The notes: generated from the sequence alone by a model not told the origin. A stretch of 64,000 bases of DNA from an uncultured Corynebacterium sp. (GCF_946998835.1 NZ_CAMQAZ010000001.1:62001-126000); one strand, 5' to 3'; positions 1-9,628 are shown, counted from the stretch's first letter. Numbers and translations are program-made.

Positions 1-81
1 GTGCGGATAGCCGCTATCGCGGACGATAAAGGCAATCGCACTCCCATCCGGTGCTAACGAGGATTCATAGGTCTGGCGCAT
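1..81 (-). CDS. N-terminus of a probable S9 (prolyl oligopeptidase-family) peptidase, cut by the window edge
   Basis: Reading the minus strand from an ATG at 81, 27 codons stay open to the window edge. The peptide contains APDGSAIAFIVRDSGYP, which resembles the first blade of the WD40-like propeller in dipeptidyl-aminopeptidase/acylaminoacyl-peptidase type S9 enzymes (pattern SPDG..IAFI). The gene would lie just downstream of dnaE2, in the same direction, with 18 bases between the dnaE2 stop and this ATG. Only the extreme N-terminus is visible, so the catalytic domain cannot be judged and the family call is tentative. Confidence 0.5.
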   Translation of the reverse strand, partial: MRQTYESSLAPDGSAIAFIVRDSGYPH

Positions 82-99
82 GACAGTCCATTCTAATAG

Positions 100-3000
100 T
101 CAGCGGAAATCTCTACTTCGACCTGCTACCACAGGCCGCCCCAGCGCCTCGGACATATCCACCAGCCGATCGGCCACGATTGTCACCGCGCCAGAGGCCG
201 TCTGCGCGATACCACGCACCACCATCGCCCGCGAATTCATCGCTACCGGTCGAAACCTGCTCCACAGCCCCGGCGTACACAACACATTTACTAGCCCGGT
301 CTCGTCCTCCATTCCCAAAAATGTCACTCCTCCGGCAGTCCCCGGGCGCTGCCTATGCGTCACAACTCCCGCTACCTCCACCCGCGTCCCATCAGGCACT
401 GCTTTCAGCTCCTCTGCCGGCACCACTCCACGTTCCTGTAAGTCTGCCCGCAACGCCGCCACTGGGTACTGCCCCGGGGTCACTCCCGTTGCCATCAAAT
501 CTGCGGCTGCCAGCTCAAACTCCGTCATGCCGGGCAACGCAGGTGCGTCGGCAAGCGTGAGCCCCGGCAGCATGCCCTCGCTTTCCGTCGCCGCCACGCC
601 CGCCGCCCACAGTGCTTGCCGACGGTCAATTCCCAGCGACCCGAGCGCTCCTGCGCGCGCCAGTGCCTCCATGTGCCCAACACCCAGCCGAGCTCTGCGC
701 GCGACATCAGCTGCGTTGACAAATGGCCGGGACGCGACGATACGCTCCGCCACATCATTGCCCACACCGGCGATGGCACCGAGCCCTAAGCGGATGCGCC
801 CGTCGATGACACTGGCTTCCACTGCCGAAACTGCGATGTCCGGACCATCGCAGCCGATACCGTGCCTGCGGGCATCGGCAATCAGTGACTGTGGCGAATA
901 AAACCCCATGGGTTGAGCGCGGAGGAGCGCTACGCAGAACTCCGCCGGGTAGTGATACTTAAACCAGGCCGAGAAATACACCAACGAAGCAAATGACTGC
1001 GCATGAGATTCAGGAAAACCATAGGCGGCAAAGGCCACAATCTTGTTCCACAGCTGTTGCCCAATCTCTGCGCCGATGCCACTGGTGTGCTGCAGCCCAG
1101 CCAGAAAACGGGCATGGAGCGCCTCCATCTTCGCCACCGAGCGTTTCGACCCCATGGCGCGGCGCAGCGAATCCGCCTCCACCCCGCTGAAGCCTGCCGC
1201 ATCGACGGCCATTTGCATCAGCTGCTCTTGAAATAGCGGAATTCCCAGTGTCTTCCCCAGTGACTTCTCCAGCACTGGATGCTCATAGGTCACCGGCTCG
1301 AGCCCGTTGCGGCGGCGAATGTAGGGGTGCACGCTACCGCCCTGGATCGGACCTGGGCGAATGAGTGCCACCTCCACTACCAGGTCAAAGAACTCCCTCG
1401 GTTTCAGTCTGGGCAAGGTGGCCAGCTGCGCGCGCGATTCCACCTGGAACACACCCACCGCATCCGCGCGCGCCAGCATCTCGTAGACCTCTGATTCCGC
1501 GACATCAATTTCCCACAGGTTCACCCTCCGCCCATGCTGTTCATAGACCAAGTCGATGCAGTGATGGATAGCCTCCAGCATTCCGAGACCAAGCAGGTCG
1601 AACTTCACCAGCCCCGCCGCCGCACAGTCATCCTTGTCCCACTGCACTACCGAGCGGCCTTCCATGCGGGCCCACTCCACCGGCACAACATCCGCAATTG
1701 GCCGGTCACAGATCACCATCCCGCCAGAGTGAATGCCTAAATGACGGGGTTGTCCGCGAAGCTGCTCTGCCAACTGCCGCACTGGCCCCGGCGGGCACAC
1801 TTCCCGGTCACTGACCCACGCATCGATTACGCCCGGTGAGTACCCCAGCGCCCGTGCCGCATCGCGCAATGCACCACGCCGCCGATAAGTAATGACATTG
1901 GCGACCTGTGCGGCGTTGTCACGACCGTATTTTTCATAGACGTACTGGATGACCTCTTCCCTACGGCCGGACTCAATATCTACATCGATATCCGGCGGTC
2001 CGTCCCGCTCTGGCGACAGAAACCTCTCGAATAACAACCCAGCGCCGATAGGATCAACATTGGTAATCCCCAGTGCAAAACACACCACTGAGTTAGCGGC
2101 CGAACCACGCCCCTGCGCCAGAATTCCTGCACGCCGGCAAAACTCGCAGATGTCGTGCACGATGAGGAAGTAACCGGGAAAGCCCAGTTCCCGAATCACA
2201 GTCAGCTCATGCTCCAACTGCGCCCACGCTCGCGCTTGCACGGACCCCTCCCCGGCACCATCGGCTGGCCCATAGCGCCGCCGAGCCCCCGCACAGGCAA
2301 TATCTCGCAGCCACGAGTCCTCATCGTGCCCCTCCGGCACCTCCCAGCGAGGCAGCTCAGGGGCAATGAGATTAAGCGTAAAAGCGCACTCACCTGCAAT
2401 GTCCTGTGTTGCCCGCAGCACCTGTGGCCCCAGGTGGCGCGCTGCCGCCGATAGCTCTTCCCACGAACGCAGCCAGGCCCCACCGGCCGGCTCCAGCTGC
2501 GACTCAAAACCATCTAAGTCCTCGCGTACAGCAAGCGCCTGTTTCGCCCCTGCCAAGCGACTTGCCGCAGGTGAGGACGCCGTCGCTGCCGAGGACATAA
2601 CCTCCCGCAGGCCATACTTTGCGGCTGCAGCTGAAATAGCCTCCGAATCATCGACCGCCTGCGCGGTGGGGCTCACGCGATGCTCGAGCGCTACGTTCTC
2701 CGCACCGAAGGCCGCAATGAGTTCTTCCAGGTCGCCGACCCAGCTAACGTCGGCCAGCACCTGCCAAAAACCGCCTGCAGCCTCCCCCAACTCTGGCAGC
2801 GAGGGATAGCGGACGACGGACTTCTCCCCTGCTGACATATGCGCGTCACACAGCGCGTGGCTAAGGCTCCGGTACCCTTCCGGCCCTCGCCCCAGTACCG
2901 TGAGGGGCCGCTGTGGAAGCCCCAGTTCTGCGCCAATAATAGTGGCGATGCCAGCCTCCGCTGCAGCTTCAGCAAAACGGGCGATTCCATAGAAACCATC

Positions 3001-3363
3001 ACGGTCTGCCAACCCCAGCACGTTTAACCCCAAACGCGCAGCTTCGGACACCAGTTCTTCCGGGTCTGACGCACCATGCAGAAAAGAATAACTCGAACGA
3101 CAGTGCAATTCTACTGCGATTTCCGCAGGTAACGCCGGCGCGTCACCACTGCCGCCTTCACCACTTTCCGACGAATCAAATGCCCCAACAATAGAATCCG
3201 AAAGCTTCCCGCGCCAACCATTGAAACTACCATTAGGCTGCAGTTTTCCTGAGTAATTCCCAGATAGAATACGCTCAATCCGCGACCAGCTCAGTGGCCG
3301 ACCAGACCGCCCCGACTGCCCGTCCGAGATGTTTTCCATGCCCCGAATATTAAACCACCCCAC
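100..3363 (-). CDS. dnaE2: Error-prone DNA polymerase III alpha subunit DnaE2 (ImuC)
   Basis: C-family DNA polymerase of 1087 residues that carries out translesion synthesis in SOS-induced cells, working with ImuA' and ImuB. The N-terminus has a PHP domain (ELHCRSSYSFLHGASDPEELV), followed by the polymerase core with the acidic motif PPDIDVDIESGRREE, the palm/fingers, helix-hairpin-helix and a C-terminal OB fold (VEVAGVVTHRQRPG). The MGW start at 3363 matches the way mycobacterial DnaE2 proteins begin, which favours it over Met9. A LexA-type box lies 10 bases upstream. The partner genes imuB and imuA' are about 5 kb away, behind metQNI and two other genes, so this is a split rather than contiguous mutasome cassette. 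The identification is firm. Confidence 0.93.
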   Translation of the reverse strand: MGWFNIRGMENISDGQSGRSGRPLSWSRIERILSGNYSGKLQPNGSFNGWRGKLSDSIVGAFDSSESGEGGSGDAPALPAEIAVELHCRSSYSFLHGASDPEELVSEAARLGLNVLGLADRDGFYGIARFAEAAAEAGIATIIGAELGLPQRPLTVLGRGPEGYRSLSHALCDAHMSAGEKSVVRYPSLPELGEAAGGFWQVLADVSWVGDLEELIAAFGAENVALEHRVSPTAQAVDDSEAISAAAAKYGLREVMSSAATASSPAASRLAGAKQALAVREDLDGFESQLEPAGGAWLRSWEELSAAARHLGPQVLRATQDIAGECAFTLNLIAPELPRWEVPEGHDEDSWLRDIACAGARRRYGPADGAGEGSVQARAWAQLEHELTVIRELGFPGYFLIVHDICEFCRRAGILAQGRGSAANSVVCFALGITNVDPIGAGLLFERFLSPERDGPPDIDVDIESGRREEVIQYVYEKYGRDNAAQVANVITYRRRGALRDAARALGYSPGVIDAWVSDREVCPPGPVRQLAEQLRGQPRHLGIHSGGMVICDRPIADVVPVEWARMEGRSVVQWDKDDCAAAGLVKFDLLGLGMLEAIHHCIDLVYEQHGRRVNLWEIDVAESEVYEMLARADAVGVFQVESRAQLATLPRLKPREFFDLVVEVALIRPGPIQGGSVHPYIRRRNGLEPVTYEHPVLEKSLGKTLGIPLFQEQLMQMAVDAAGFSGVEADSLRRAMGSKRSVAKMEALHARFLAGLQHTSGIGAEIGQQLWNKIVAFAAYGFPESHAQSFASLVYFSAWFKYHYPAEFCVALLRAQPMGFYSPQSLIADARRHGIGCDGPDIAVSAVEASVIDGRIRLGLGAIAGVGNDVAERIVASRPFVNAADVARRARLGVGHMEALARAGALGSLGIDRRQALWAAGVAATESEGMLPGLTLADAPALPGMTEFELAAADLMATGVTPGQYPVAALRADLQERGVVPAEELKAVPDGTRVEVAGVVTHRQRPGTAGGVTFLGMEDETGLVNVLCTPGLWSRFRPVAMNSRAMVVRGIAQTASGAVTIVADRLVDMSEALGRPVVAGRSRDFR

Positions 3364-3372
3364 GGATAGTGT

Positions 3373-3388
3373 TCAAACGTACTTTCGA
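3373..3388 (-). promoter_or_regulatory. LexA (SOS) box upstream of dnaE2
   Basis: On the minus strand the site reads TCGAAAGTACGTTTGA. Against the actinobacterial LexA consensus TCGAAC-N4-GTTCGA it differs at the sixth base (A, often tolerated) and at one base of the second half-site. It sits 10 bases from the dnaE2 start codon, where a repressor would block transcription. This agrees with DNA-damage induction of dnaE2 in other Actinobacteria. Confidence 0.8.
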
Positions 3389-3517
3389 TTAAAGCCTGCA
3401 TTGATTATCACCCCCGCCCCACATCCGTAAGTCACATCCCAACCGCACCCCACTATTGGAGCTGGAACCAAATTTTCAGCACTACCTGGGCAGGTGCTAG
3501 CCTTATCCCCAGAATTA

Positions 3518-3533
3518 AAGACAGCTTGGTCTA
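3518..3533 (+). promoter_or_regulatory. Probable McbR operator upstream of metQNI
   Basis: The site reads AAGAC-AGCTTG-GTCTA, an inverted repeat with a 6-base spacer. It differs by one base from the McbR operator described in C. glutamicum (TAGAC-N6-GTCTA). It lies 52 bases before the metQ start. McbR represses methionine and sulfur genes in response to S-adenosylhomocysteine, so its presence before a methionine importer is functionally coherent. McbR itself is not in this window. Confidence 0.7.
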
Positions 3534-3584
3534 GTTCTGCATTAAAAGTTCCAAGTAACAAATCTCATCACAAGGAGACTTCCA

Positions 3585-4451
3585 ATGAATCTCAAGCGTT
3601 TTTCTGCTGGCGTTCTCACTGTTGCATTCGCCGCAACCGGCCTTGTCGCCTGTGGCAACTCCGATGAAGCCATTCGCATCGGCACCACGGACGCCAGCAA
3701 GAAGGCCTGGACCGTTTTCGAGCAGAAGGCTTCTGAACAGGGCATTGACCTGGACGTTCAAAACTTCTCTGATTACCAAACTCCGAACCGCGCCCTTGAT
3801 GAGGGCCAGCTCGATGTCAACCTCTTCCAGCACATTAAGTTCCTGGCTGAGTACAACGTCGGCGCAAATTCGGATCTGACCCCGATTGGCTCGAGCGAAA
3901 TTGTCCCGCTGGCTCTGTTCTGGAAGGACCACAAGTCGGTTGATGAGCTGAAGAAGGGCACCGAGGTCGCTATCCCGAACGACCCGTCCAACCAGGGCCG
4001 CGCCATCAACGTGCTGGTTCAGGCTGGCCTTCTGAAGCTGAAGCAGGACGACCTGCTGACTCCGTCTCCGGCCGACATCGACAAGGAGGCTTCGACGGTC
4101 AAGGTGCTGCCGGTGGATGCGGCTCAGACTCCGGCCGCTTACGGCGAGGGCAAGCCGGCCATTATCAACAACTCCTTCCTGGACCGCGCTGGCATCGACC
4201 CGAACACCGCCATCTTCCAGGATGACCCGAACTCCACGGAGGCAGAGCCGTACATCAACGTCTTTGTCACCAAGGCGGAAAACGCTGACAACCCGAAGTA
4301 CGCGGAGCTCTCCAAGATCTGGCACTCCAAGGAGGTCCAGGACGCAGTCGCTGAGGACTCCAAGGGCACTTCGGTTCCGGTTGACCGTTCTGCAAAGGAG
4401 CTGCAGGAGATTCTGGATCGCGTCGAAAAGCAGCAGCGCGAGCAGAACTAA
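3585..4451 (+). CDS. metQ: Methionine ABC transporter substrate-binding lipoprotein MetQ
   Basis: NlpA/MetQ-family lipoprotein of 288 residues that captures methionine outside the membrane and passes it to MetI-MetN. A lipoprotein signal peptide ends in the lipobox LVAC, placing the lipidated cysteine at residue 23. The mature part carries family signatures such as IGTTDASKKAW, QHIKFLAEYN and AIPNDPSNQGRA. A good ribosome site (AAGGAG) precedes the ATG. metN follows after 61 bases and metI overlaps metN, giving a metQ-metN-metI operon under a McbR-like operator. The length is normal for the family. The gene lies divergently from dnaE2, as I recall for C. glutamicum. Confidence 0.92.
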   Translation: MNLKRFSAGVLTVAFAATGLVACGNSDEAIRIGTTDASKKAWTVFEQKASEQGIDLDVQNFSDYQTPNRALDEGQLDVNLFQHIKFLAEYNVGANSDLTPIGSSEIVPLALFWKDHKSVDELKKGTEVAIPNDPSNQGRAINVLVQAGLLKLKQDDLLTPSPADIDKEASTVKVLPVDAAQTPAAYGEGKPAIINNSFLDRAGIDPNTAIFQDDPNSTEAEPYINVFVTKAENADNPKYAELSKIWHSKEVQDAVAEDSKGTSVPVDRSAKELQEILDRVEKQQREQN

Positions 4452-4512
4452 CGCCGCCACCTAAGCACCGCCCAACACCCGGGCACACAGACCAAGGGGC
4501 ACTGATTCACTC

Positions 4513-5544
4513 GTGACCAACAAGGGAACGAAGCTCGAATTCCGCGAGCTGAACAAGCAATTCGGCGACGTCACCGCGCTTGCCGACATCAACCTAACCG
4601 TTGAACCCGGCGAAATCCTCGGTGTCATCGGTTATTCCGGCGCCGGCAAATCAACGCTCATCCGTATGATTAACGGCCTGGAAAAGCCAACCTCGGGGCA
4701 GGTTTTGCTCGACGACACCGATATTGTCGGCATCTCCGAGCGCCAGCTACGGGGTTTGCGCCGCAATATCGGCATGATTTTCCAGCACTTCAACCTCTTC
4801 CATTCGCGCAATGCGATCCGCAATGTTGAGTACCCGCTGGAACTGGCCGGTATGCCGAAGGCCAAGCGCCGCGCTCGTGCCCAGGAGCTGCTGGAGTTCG
4901 TCGGCCTCGGCGACAAAGCGGAGTCCTTCCCTGAGCAGCTCTCAGGCGGACAGAAGCAGCGCGTCGGCATCGCCCGCGCACTCGCTACCGAACCGACGCT
5001 TTTGCTTGCCGACGAGGCCACCTCGGCACTCGACCCGGAAACTACTTCCGGCGTCCTGGATCTGTTGCGCCGCATCAATCGTGAAATGGGTGTCACCATC
5101 GTGCTGATTACCCACGACATGTCGGTGGTGCGCGGTATCGCTGACCGCATGGCCATCATGGAAAATGGTCGCATCGTCGAAACCGGTACGGTCCACGAGG
5201 TCTTTGCCAACCCAAAGACTGAGGTCGGCCGCCGCTTTGCCACCACCGCTCTACGCGATATTCCAGTTGGTCGTGAGCGCGATTCTGTGAATCAGTCCGC
5301 CGAGAGCGCATCGGCTCGCCTGGTCACCATCACCATCAATGATGGTGTTGACCTCGGCGCCCTTGCACAAGCCACCAGCGCCCACGGCGTGGCCGCCTCG
5401 GTGACTCACGGCGCGGTGGCCAATGTGCAGGCGAAGTCGTATGGTCGTCTCACTTTGCGGTTGACTCCGCTGGAATCCCCTGATTTCGATGCCGCCATTG
5501 CTGCCATTTCCGAACTGACACAGGTAGAGGAGCTCGCATCATGA
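4513..5544 (+). CDS. metN: Methionine ABC transporter ATP-binding protein MetN
   Basis: ATPase subunit (343 residues) of the methionine importer, on the cytoplasmic face. Walker A is GYSGAGKST at residues 40-48, the ABC signature LSGGQ at 143-147, Walker B LLLADE ends near residue 168, and the switch histidine lies in VLITHDMS. The C-terminal ~75 residues form a NIL-type regulatory domain, through which MetN of this family is inhibited by bound methionine. Translation begins at GTG (4513), since no in-frame ATG precedes the conserved start. The stop overlaps the metI start by 4 bases (ATGA), implying translational coupling. Confidence 0.93.
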   Translation: MTNKGTKLEFRELNKQFGDVTALADINLTVEPGEILGVIGYSGAGKSTLIRMINGLEKPTSGQVLLDDTDIVGISERQLRGLRRNIGMIFQHFNLFHSRNAIRNVEYPLELAGMPKAKRRARAQELLEFVGLGDKAESFPEQLSGGQKQRVGIARALATEPTLLLADEATSALDPETTSGVLDLLRRINREMGVTIVLITHDMSVVRGIADRMAIMENGRIVETGTVHEVFANPKTEVGRRFATTALRDIPVGRERDSVNQSAESASARLVTITINDGVDLGALAQATSAHGVAASVTHGAVANVQAKSYGRLTLRLTPLESPDFDAAIAAISELTQVEELAS

Positions 5545-6242
5545 TTGGTTTCTTAAACTCCCTGCCATCTGTGAGTGGCAAGGACACCAACTGGGATAGC
5601 CTCGGCCCGATGCTGGGCGAAGCGTTCGGCCAGACGCTCTACATGGTCTGTGTCGCCATGCTGATTGGCGGTGTCGCAGGTCTAGCAATTGGCGTGCTGC
5701 TCTACACCACCCGTGATGGTGGCGTGCTGCGTAACAAGTTTGTCTATCAGGTCCTCAATATCCTGATTAACTTTGTCCGCCCCATCCCGTTCATCATCTT
5801 GGTCACGGCCATTGGCCCGCTGACAAAGAGCGTGGTCGGTACCACTATCGGTACCGAAGCTGCGGTGTTCGTCATGTCGATTGCCGCCACATTCGCCATC
5901 GCGCGTCTGGTGGAGCAGAATCTGATGTCCATCGACCCCGGTGTAATCGAGGCTGCCCGCGCGATGGGTGCAAGCCCGTGGCGCATCATCCGCACAGTCG
6001 TCGTGCCGGAAGCCCTGGGCCCGCTGGTTCTTGGCTACACCTTCGCTTTCATCGCCGTAGTCGACATGTCGGCAATGGCTGGCTACATCGGCGGTGGCGG
6101 ACTGGGCAACTTCGCAATCACCTACGGCTACCAGGCCTTCGACTGGAACGTCACCCTGGTGACGACCCTGGTCATCATCTTCATCGTCCAGCTGGCGCAG
6201 ATCTTCGGCAACTGGCTATCGAAGAAGATCATGCGCAGGTAG
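5541..6242 (+). CDS. metI: Methionine ABC transporter permease MetI
   Basis: Inner-membrane permease of 233 residues with about five hydrophobic segments. The EAA loop that contacts the ATPase is visible as EAARAMGASPWRIIRTVVVPEA. MetI-type sequences FVRPIPFIILV and GYIGGGGLGN are present. It is the last gene of the metQNI operon. Its final 14 bases overlap the convergent sucrase/ferredoxin-like gene, so no separate terminator space exists between the two. Confidence 0.93.
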   Translation: MIGFLNSLPSVSGKDTNWDSLGPMLGEAFGQTLYMVCVAMLIGGVAGLAIGVLLYTTRDGGVLRNKFVYQVLNILINFVRPIPFIILVTAIGPLTKSVVGTTIGTEAAVFVMSIAATFAIARLVEQNLMSIDPGVIEAARAMGASPWRIIRTVVVPEALGPLVLGYTFAFIAVVDMSAMAGYIGGGGLGNFAITYGYQAFDWNVTLVTTLVIIFIVQLAQIFGNWLSKKIMRR

Positions 6243-7134
6243 TCGCGCGCCAGCCCTTCTTTGGCCCTGGAGCATCACCGCAGGAAGACACAACGTCCTC
6301 CGTGATGATTTGCTCCAGGGCCACTTTATATTCCACGACCTGATCACGGTCGCTGAAGCCGTCGTAAAGCGCGACGACTGCAGTCGTGCCGTCGACATCA
6401 ACACGTGCGACATCGTCTACACCCCACGCATCTGCTTGACGACGCACAGCCAACTCGGCAGCCTGCCCCTGCGGGCTGTAGATGCCTCGGCCGCGGCAGC
6501 CCTCCGCATGCACGATTCCCCGCTGAGCGTCTTCGATGACCCCCTTGGCATCCACCGCGCTTATCCGCCCATAGCTGTAATTCCATGGCAACAGCACACT
6601 CGCCGGCGCAAAGCGATGCCCCTTAGAATGCGAGGTCTCCCATACGACCTCTGGGAAGAGGTTGTGCATTGCCGCAGCGAGAGGGCGTCCTTTAACCGCG
6701 CAGCAGCGGTCGCGCTTGCCATGTGTACAGATAAGGAACAGTGGATGGTCTAGGCGAGTAGCTCCCTCAGTGGGCTGGCCGAGGCGAATATCCAGGGTCA
6801 TCAGCTCATCGACATCGGCAACCATGCGGTGTTCGAGAAAAACTTCAGAACCATTCACTGACTCACAGTGCGCGATATAAACGTTGACACCGTCACACGG
6901 CTGCTGTCCGATACGACCGGGCTTGCGAATCAACTGCAACGCGCCACCGCGCTCAGCCAACCAGGCCTCAATCTGCCCGGTGAGGTCTGTGCCCCACACA
7001 CCGCCGTCAAAAATATCGTGGGACCAACCGAGTTGGTGCTCCAACGCAATAAAAAGCTTCCCAATCTTCGCGGTACCGGGAAGCGGCTCAGTTACCTGAG
7101 CGGAACAGGTGGTATCAAAATTGGCCTGATTCAT
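6229..7134 (-). CDS. Sucrase/ferredoxin-like family protein
   Basis: Protein of about 301 residues resembling the sucrase/ferredoxin-like family (thioredoxin-like 2Fe-2S ferredoxin fold, PF06999 type). Recognisable stretches are LFLICTHGKRDRCCAVKGRPLA, where the Cys-x(6)-CC cluster would ligate iron-sulfur, and ETSHSKGHRFAPASVLLP. Early cysteines (TTCSAQ) are also typical. The family name is historical; the molecular role is unproven. I place the start at ATG 7134 because the family normally begins close to the TTCSAQ element; a GTG at 7158 would add 8 residues. It is convergent with metI and divergent from the AMIN-like lipoprotein gene. Confidence 0.75.
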   Translation of the reverse strand: MNQANFDTTCSAQVTEPLPGTAKIGKLFIALEHQLGWSHDIFDGGVWGTDLTGQIEAWLAERGGALQLIRKPGRIGQQPCDGVNVYIAHCESVNGSEVFLEHRMVADVDELMTLDIRLGQPTEGATRLDHPLFLICTHGKRDRCCAVKGRPLAAAMHNLFPEVVWETSHSKGHRFAPASVLLPWNYSYGRISAVDAKGVIEDAQRGIVHAEGCRGRGIYSPQGQAAELAVRRQADAWGVDDVARVDVDGTTAVVALYDGFSDRDQVVEYKVALEQIITEDVVSSCGDAPGPKKGWRATTCA

Positions 7135-7297
7135 ACGCCTAAGCGTAATTGAGGGCACCTGCGATTGTGGCTCAGACTGCAGCGGTCACCCCTGTTTTAT
7201 TACTATTGTGCAACACTTTGACAACAAAGACTTTTGACCTCGGCTTTTACAGTTCAGCTTGTTGAAATTCCGTAATTGCGCACATACCGTCAGACGT

Positions 7298-7984
7298 ATG
7301 AATACGAAATCGCTGGATGTCTCGCGCACTCGTACCCGTACCCGTCTCGTGGCATCCCTGTGTCTCGCGTTGGGTCTGGCTCTCGGTGCCTGCTCCTCTG
7401 ACTCATCCTCAGATTCGGCTGCTGCAGTATCTATGAAAACTGACTCGACCGCTGGCACCTCCGATTTGTCGAGCAGCTCCGACAGCTCCACCAGCTCGTC
7501 TGCCGCAGCACAAACCGCCATGGATGACGATGCTGCTCCGGAAGGCGATTTCAACAAATCTTCCGCAGAAGCTGCTCCCTCCGATGGTGCTTACTTAGGC
7601 ATTGAAGATGTCCGTGTGGGGTCCCATGATGGTTATGACCGCATTGTCTTTGAGCTCACGGGCGAGGGCACTCCGGGCTACTTCGTCCGCTACGAAGATG
7701 TTCCAACCCAACAGGGCTCCGGCAACCCGGTTTCTGTTAACGGTGCCGCCAAGCTGGTAATTAACCTGCGCGGCATGGGCTACCCGTTTGATTTCCAGTT
7801 GGAGGACTTCCCCTCCGCCCCGGTCAAACCAACATCAACTTCCGTTATCAAGGAAGTCGTCGGGGCAGGAACCTTTGAGGGACAAACTCAGTACGTTGTC
7901 GGCCTCAAGGGCGATAAGACTCCCTTCAAAGTTTTCTCGCTGAGCAACCCAAACCGCCTGGTTATCGACTTCCAGTCGAAGTAG
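7298..7984 (+). CDS. AMIN-like domain lipoprotein
   Basis: Exported lipoprotein of 228 residues. After a twin-basic N-terminus (RTRTRTRLV) comes a hydrophobic stretch and the lipobox LGAC, then a low-complexity Ser/Asp/Ala linker of about 70 residues. The C-terminal ~130 residues (VRVGSHDGYDRIVFELTGEG to NRLVIDFQS) look like the AMIN-like beta-sandwich found in actinobacterial envelope proteins, a fold associated with glycan or peptidoglycan contact. The ATG at 7298 is chosen because it gives a proper signal peptide; a TTG 39 bases upstream would only add a non-hydrophobic leader. No clear ribosome site is seen. The precise function is unknown. Confidence 0.75.
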   Translation: MNTKSLDVSRTRTRTRLVASLCLALGLALGACSSDSSSDSAAAVSMKTDSTAGTSDLSSSSDSSTSSSAAAQTAMDDDAAPEGDFNKSSAEAAPSDGAYLGIEDVRVGSHDGYDRIVFELTGEGTPGYFVRYEDVPTQQGSGNPVSVNGAAKLVINLRGMGYPFDFQLEDFPSAPVKPTSTSVIKEVVGAGTFEGQTQYVVGLKGDKTPFKVFSLSNPNRLVIDFQSK

Positions 7985-8005
7985 TCGATTCACGCAGTAG
8001 TCGAT

Positions 8006-9628
8006 TCATGCATAGGCGCCCTCGATTTTCCACGCTCCGGCATGTCCGATGAGCAACCAAGCGGCAACGGCGCCGTCATTCGCTACTGCACGCACCTGCA
8101 TTCTCGCCGCCCGGCGGGCCTCGTCGGGCACCCACCAGCGCTCATCAATTGGCCATGGTCCAGCCCACGATGACACTCGGTACGTCTTTGTTCCGTATCG
8201 CACCAGCGCAGGTTCTGCGGTCATGGTTGCCCTCCCCGTAACCCCTACGGACTGTCCACTGGCGTCGAGTACTTCCACCTCGGTGTTTGCAGCTTCCAGA
8301 GTGATTGCCGGGTTAGGCGTAAGAACGGCTCCTGACCATGGCTGATTAACAGCACCAGTTTTTGTGTTTTTGGGCTTTTCCCCAAAAGCGACAAATCCCA
8401 CTCTCTCGGCCGGGCCACGTCCACCTTGCATAATCGGCTGCTGCACTGCCTCTGACCCCAGCAAACCTTGAACACGCTCGGCAGCCCGGCGAGCTTTGGC
8501 CAGTGCTTCATCGCTTCCATGCCATAAATCCTGTTTTACGGTGCCTGCGGCAACCACATCCAGTGGCTCTAACTGCAGCTCTACGATGCCGCAGCCATCA
8601 TCGTCATCGTCCGCCTGTGTCCGCTGCCGATTCCTGTTATTCAGCCAGCCATCGAGCTGCCACCGAACCCTGTCAGCCGTAGTTTGCTCTGCCAGCGGCT
8701 CAGTGCAGCGCCACACCCTGCGCACCTCTGAGCCATCACTAAATTGCGCCACCACGGCTAAGCGATAGCACGAATACCCATGGTCAAAAAGCTGTTCATG
8801 CAGCTGTCCAGCCAGAGAACGCGCCACAAATGAGGCCTCATCCACTCTTCGCAGCGGATTCTCCCACGACTGATAGCTCGCAGCCAGTCCCGTCGGCAGG
8901 GACCGCGGCGCCACCAACCGCGCTTCCCCATGACAGGCCAGATTATGCCACCTAGCCCCCTGCGTTCCGAATCTGTTGGCGATATCCCGCTTCGGCAGAG
9001 CAGCAACATCCCCCAATGTGCGCAATCCCAGTTCCTGCCACGACTTCGCAAGCTCCGCAGGCATCTCCAGCGCGCTTTCCGCCCTCAGCTCCACCAGAGA
9101 GATTCCCGCCCGGAACCGTTTCCCCTCGTCCGCACCTGGAGCTACCAGCACTCCCCGACGTGCTGCCAAAATAGCCGTCACAATATCGTCCGCGAGACCC
9201 AAGCTACAGTCCACTCCCGGAACTGCCGCGGCGTCTAGAAGTTTTTCTAAAGCCGCATCCTGCCCGCCGTAATAACGAATCACCCCTCGGGCCGCCACGA
9301 CCGCCAAACCTGGCCGCAGTGCTTCGACACCTGCCGCCACCGCTTCCAGCCGTTGCAGCACGGGCTCGAATTCTGACGCATCACGCACCGCGCTTTCTTC
9401 CACAACTTCCAGCTCCGGACACAGCGCTTCCGCATGGCGACGGCTCTGCCCGCGCCGCACCCCGGCACAGCGCGCACTTGGAGAACAAGCAGCCACTCCG
9501 CTATCTCCCACAACTGCAACTGGACTGAGCGGATTAGCCCGCGATGTCGCAGACGCTAGATGCGCTGCCTGCACGGGCCAATCCGGAAGCCACAACGCCA
9601 CCACACGGTTCAATTCCGCCTCTGCCAT
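8006..9628 (-). CDS. imuB: ImuB, Y-family polymerase-like mutasome hub protein
   Basis: 540-residue Y-family DNA polymerase relative that acts as an adaptor for DnaE2 rather than as a polymerase. The N-terminus LWLPDWPVQAA replaces the usual acidic metal-binding motif of active Y-family enzymes, in keeping with the non-catalytic ImuB group. A candidate beta-clamp motif, QDLWHG (residues 366-371), falls where mycobacterial ImuB carries its clamp-binding motif. The C-terminal GGRGPAERVGFVAFGE segment is also ImuB-like. Its start overlaps the imuA' stop by one base (TAATG), so the two are co-translated. A LexA-type box stands before imuA'. Confidence 0.88.
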   Translation of the reverse strand: MAEAELNRVVALWLPDWPVQAAHLASATSRANPLSPVAVVGDSGVAACSPSARCAGVRRGQSRRHAEALCPELEVVEESAVRDASEFEPVLQRLEAVAAGVEALRPGLAVVAARGVIRYYGGQDAALEKLLDAAAVPGVDCSLGLADDIVTAILAARRGVLVAPGADEGKRFRAGISLVELRAESALEMPAELAKSWQELGLRTLGDVAALPKRDIANRFGTQGARWHNLACHGEARLVAPRSLPTGLAASYQSWENPLRRVDEASFVARSLAGQLHEQLFDHGYSCYRLAVVAQFSDGSEVRRVWRCTEPLAEQTTADRVRWQLDGWLNNRNRQRTQADDDDDGCGIVELQLEPLDVVAAGTVKQDLWHGSDEALAKARRAAERVQGLLGSEAVQQPIMQGGRGPAERVGFVAFGEKPKNTKTGAVNQPWSGAVLTPNPAITLEAANTEVEVLDASGQSVGVTGRATMTAEPALVRYGTKTYRVSSWAGPWPIDERWWVPDEARRAARMQVRAVANDGAVAAWLLIGHAGAWKIEGAYA

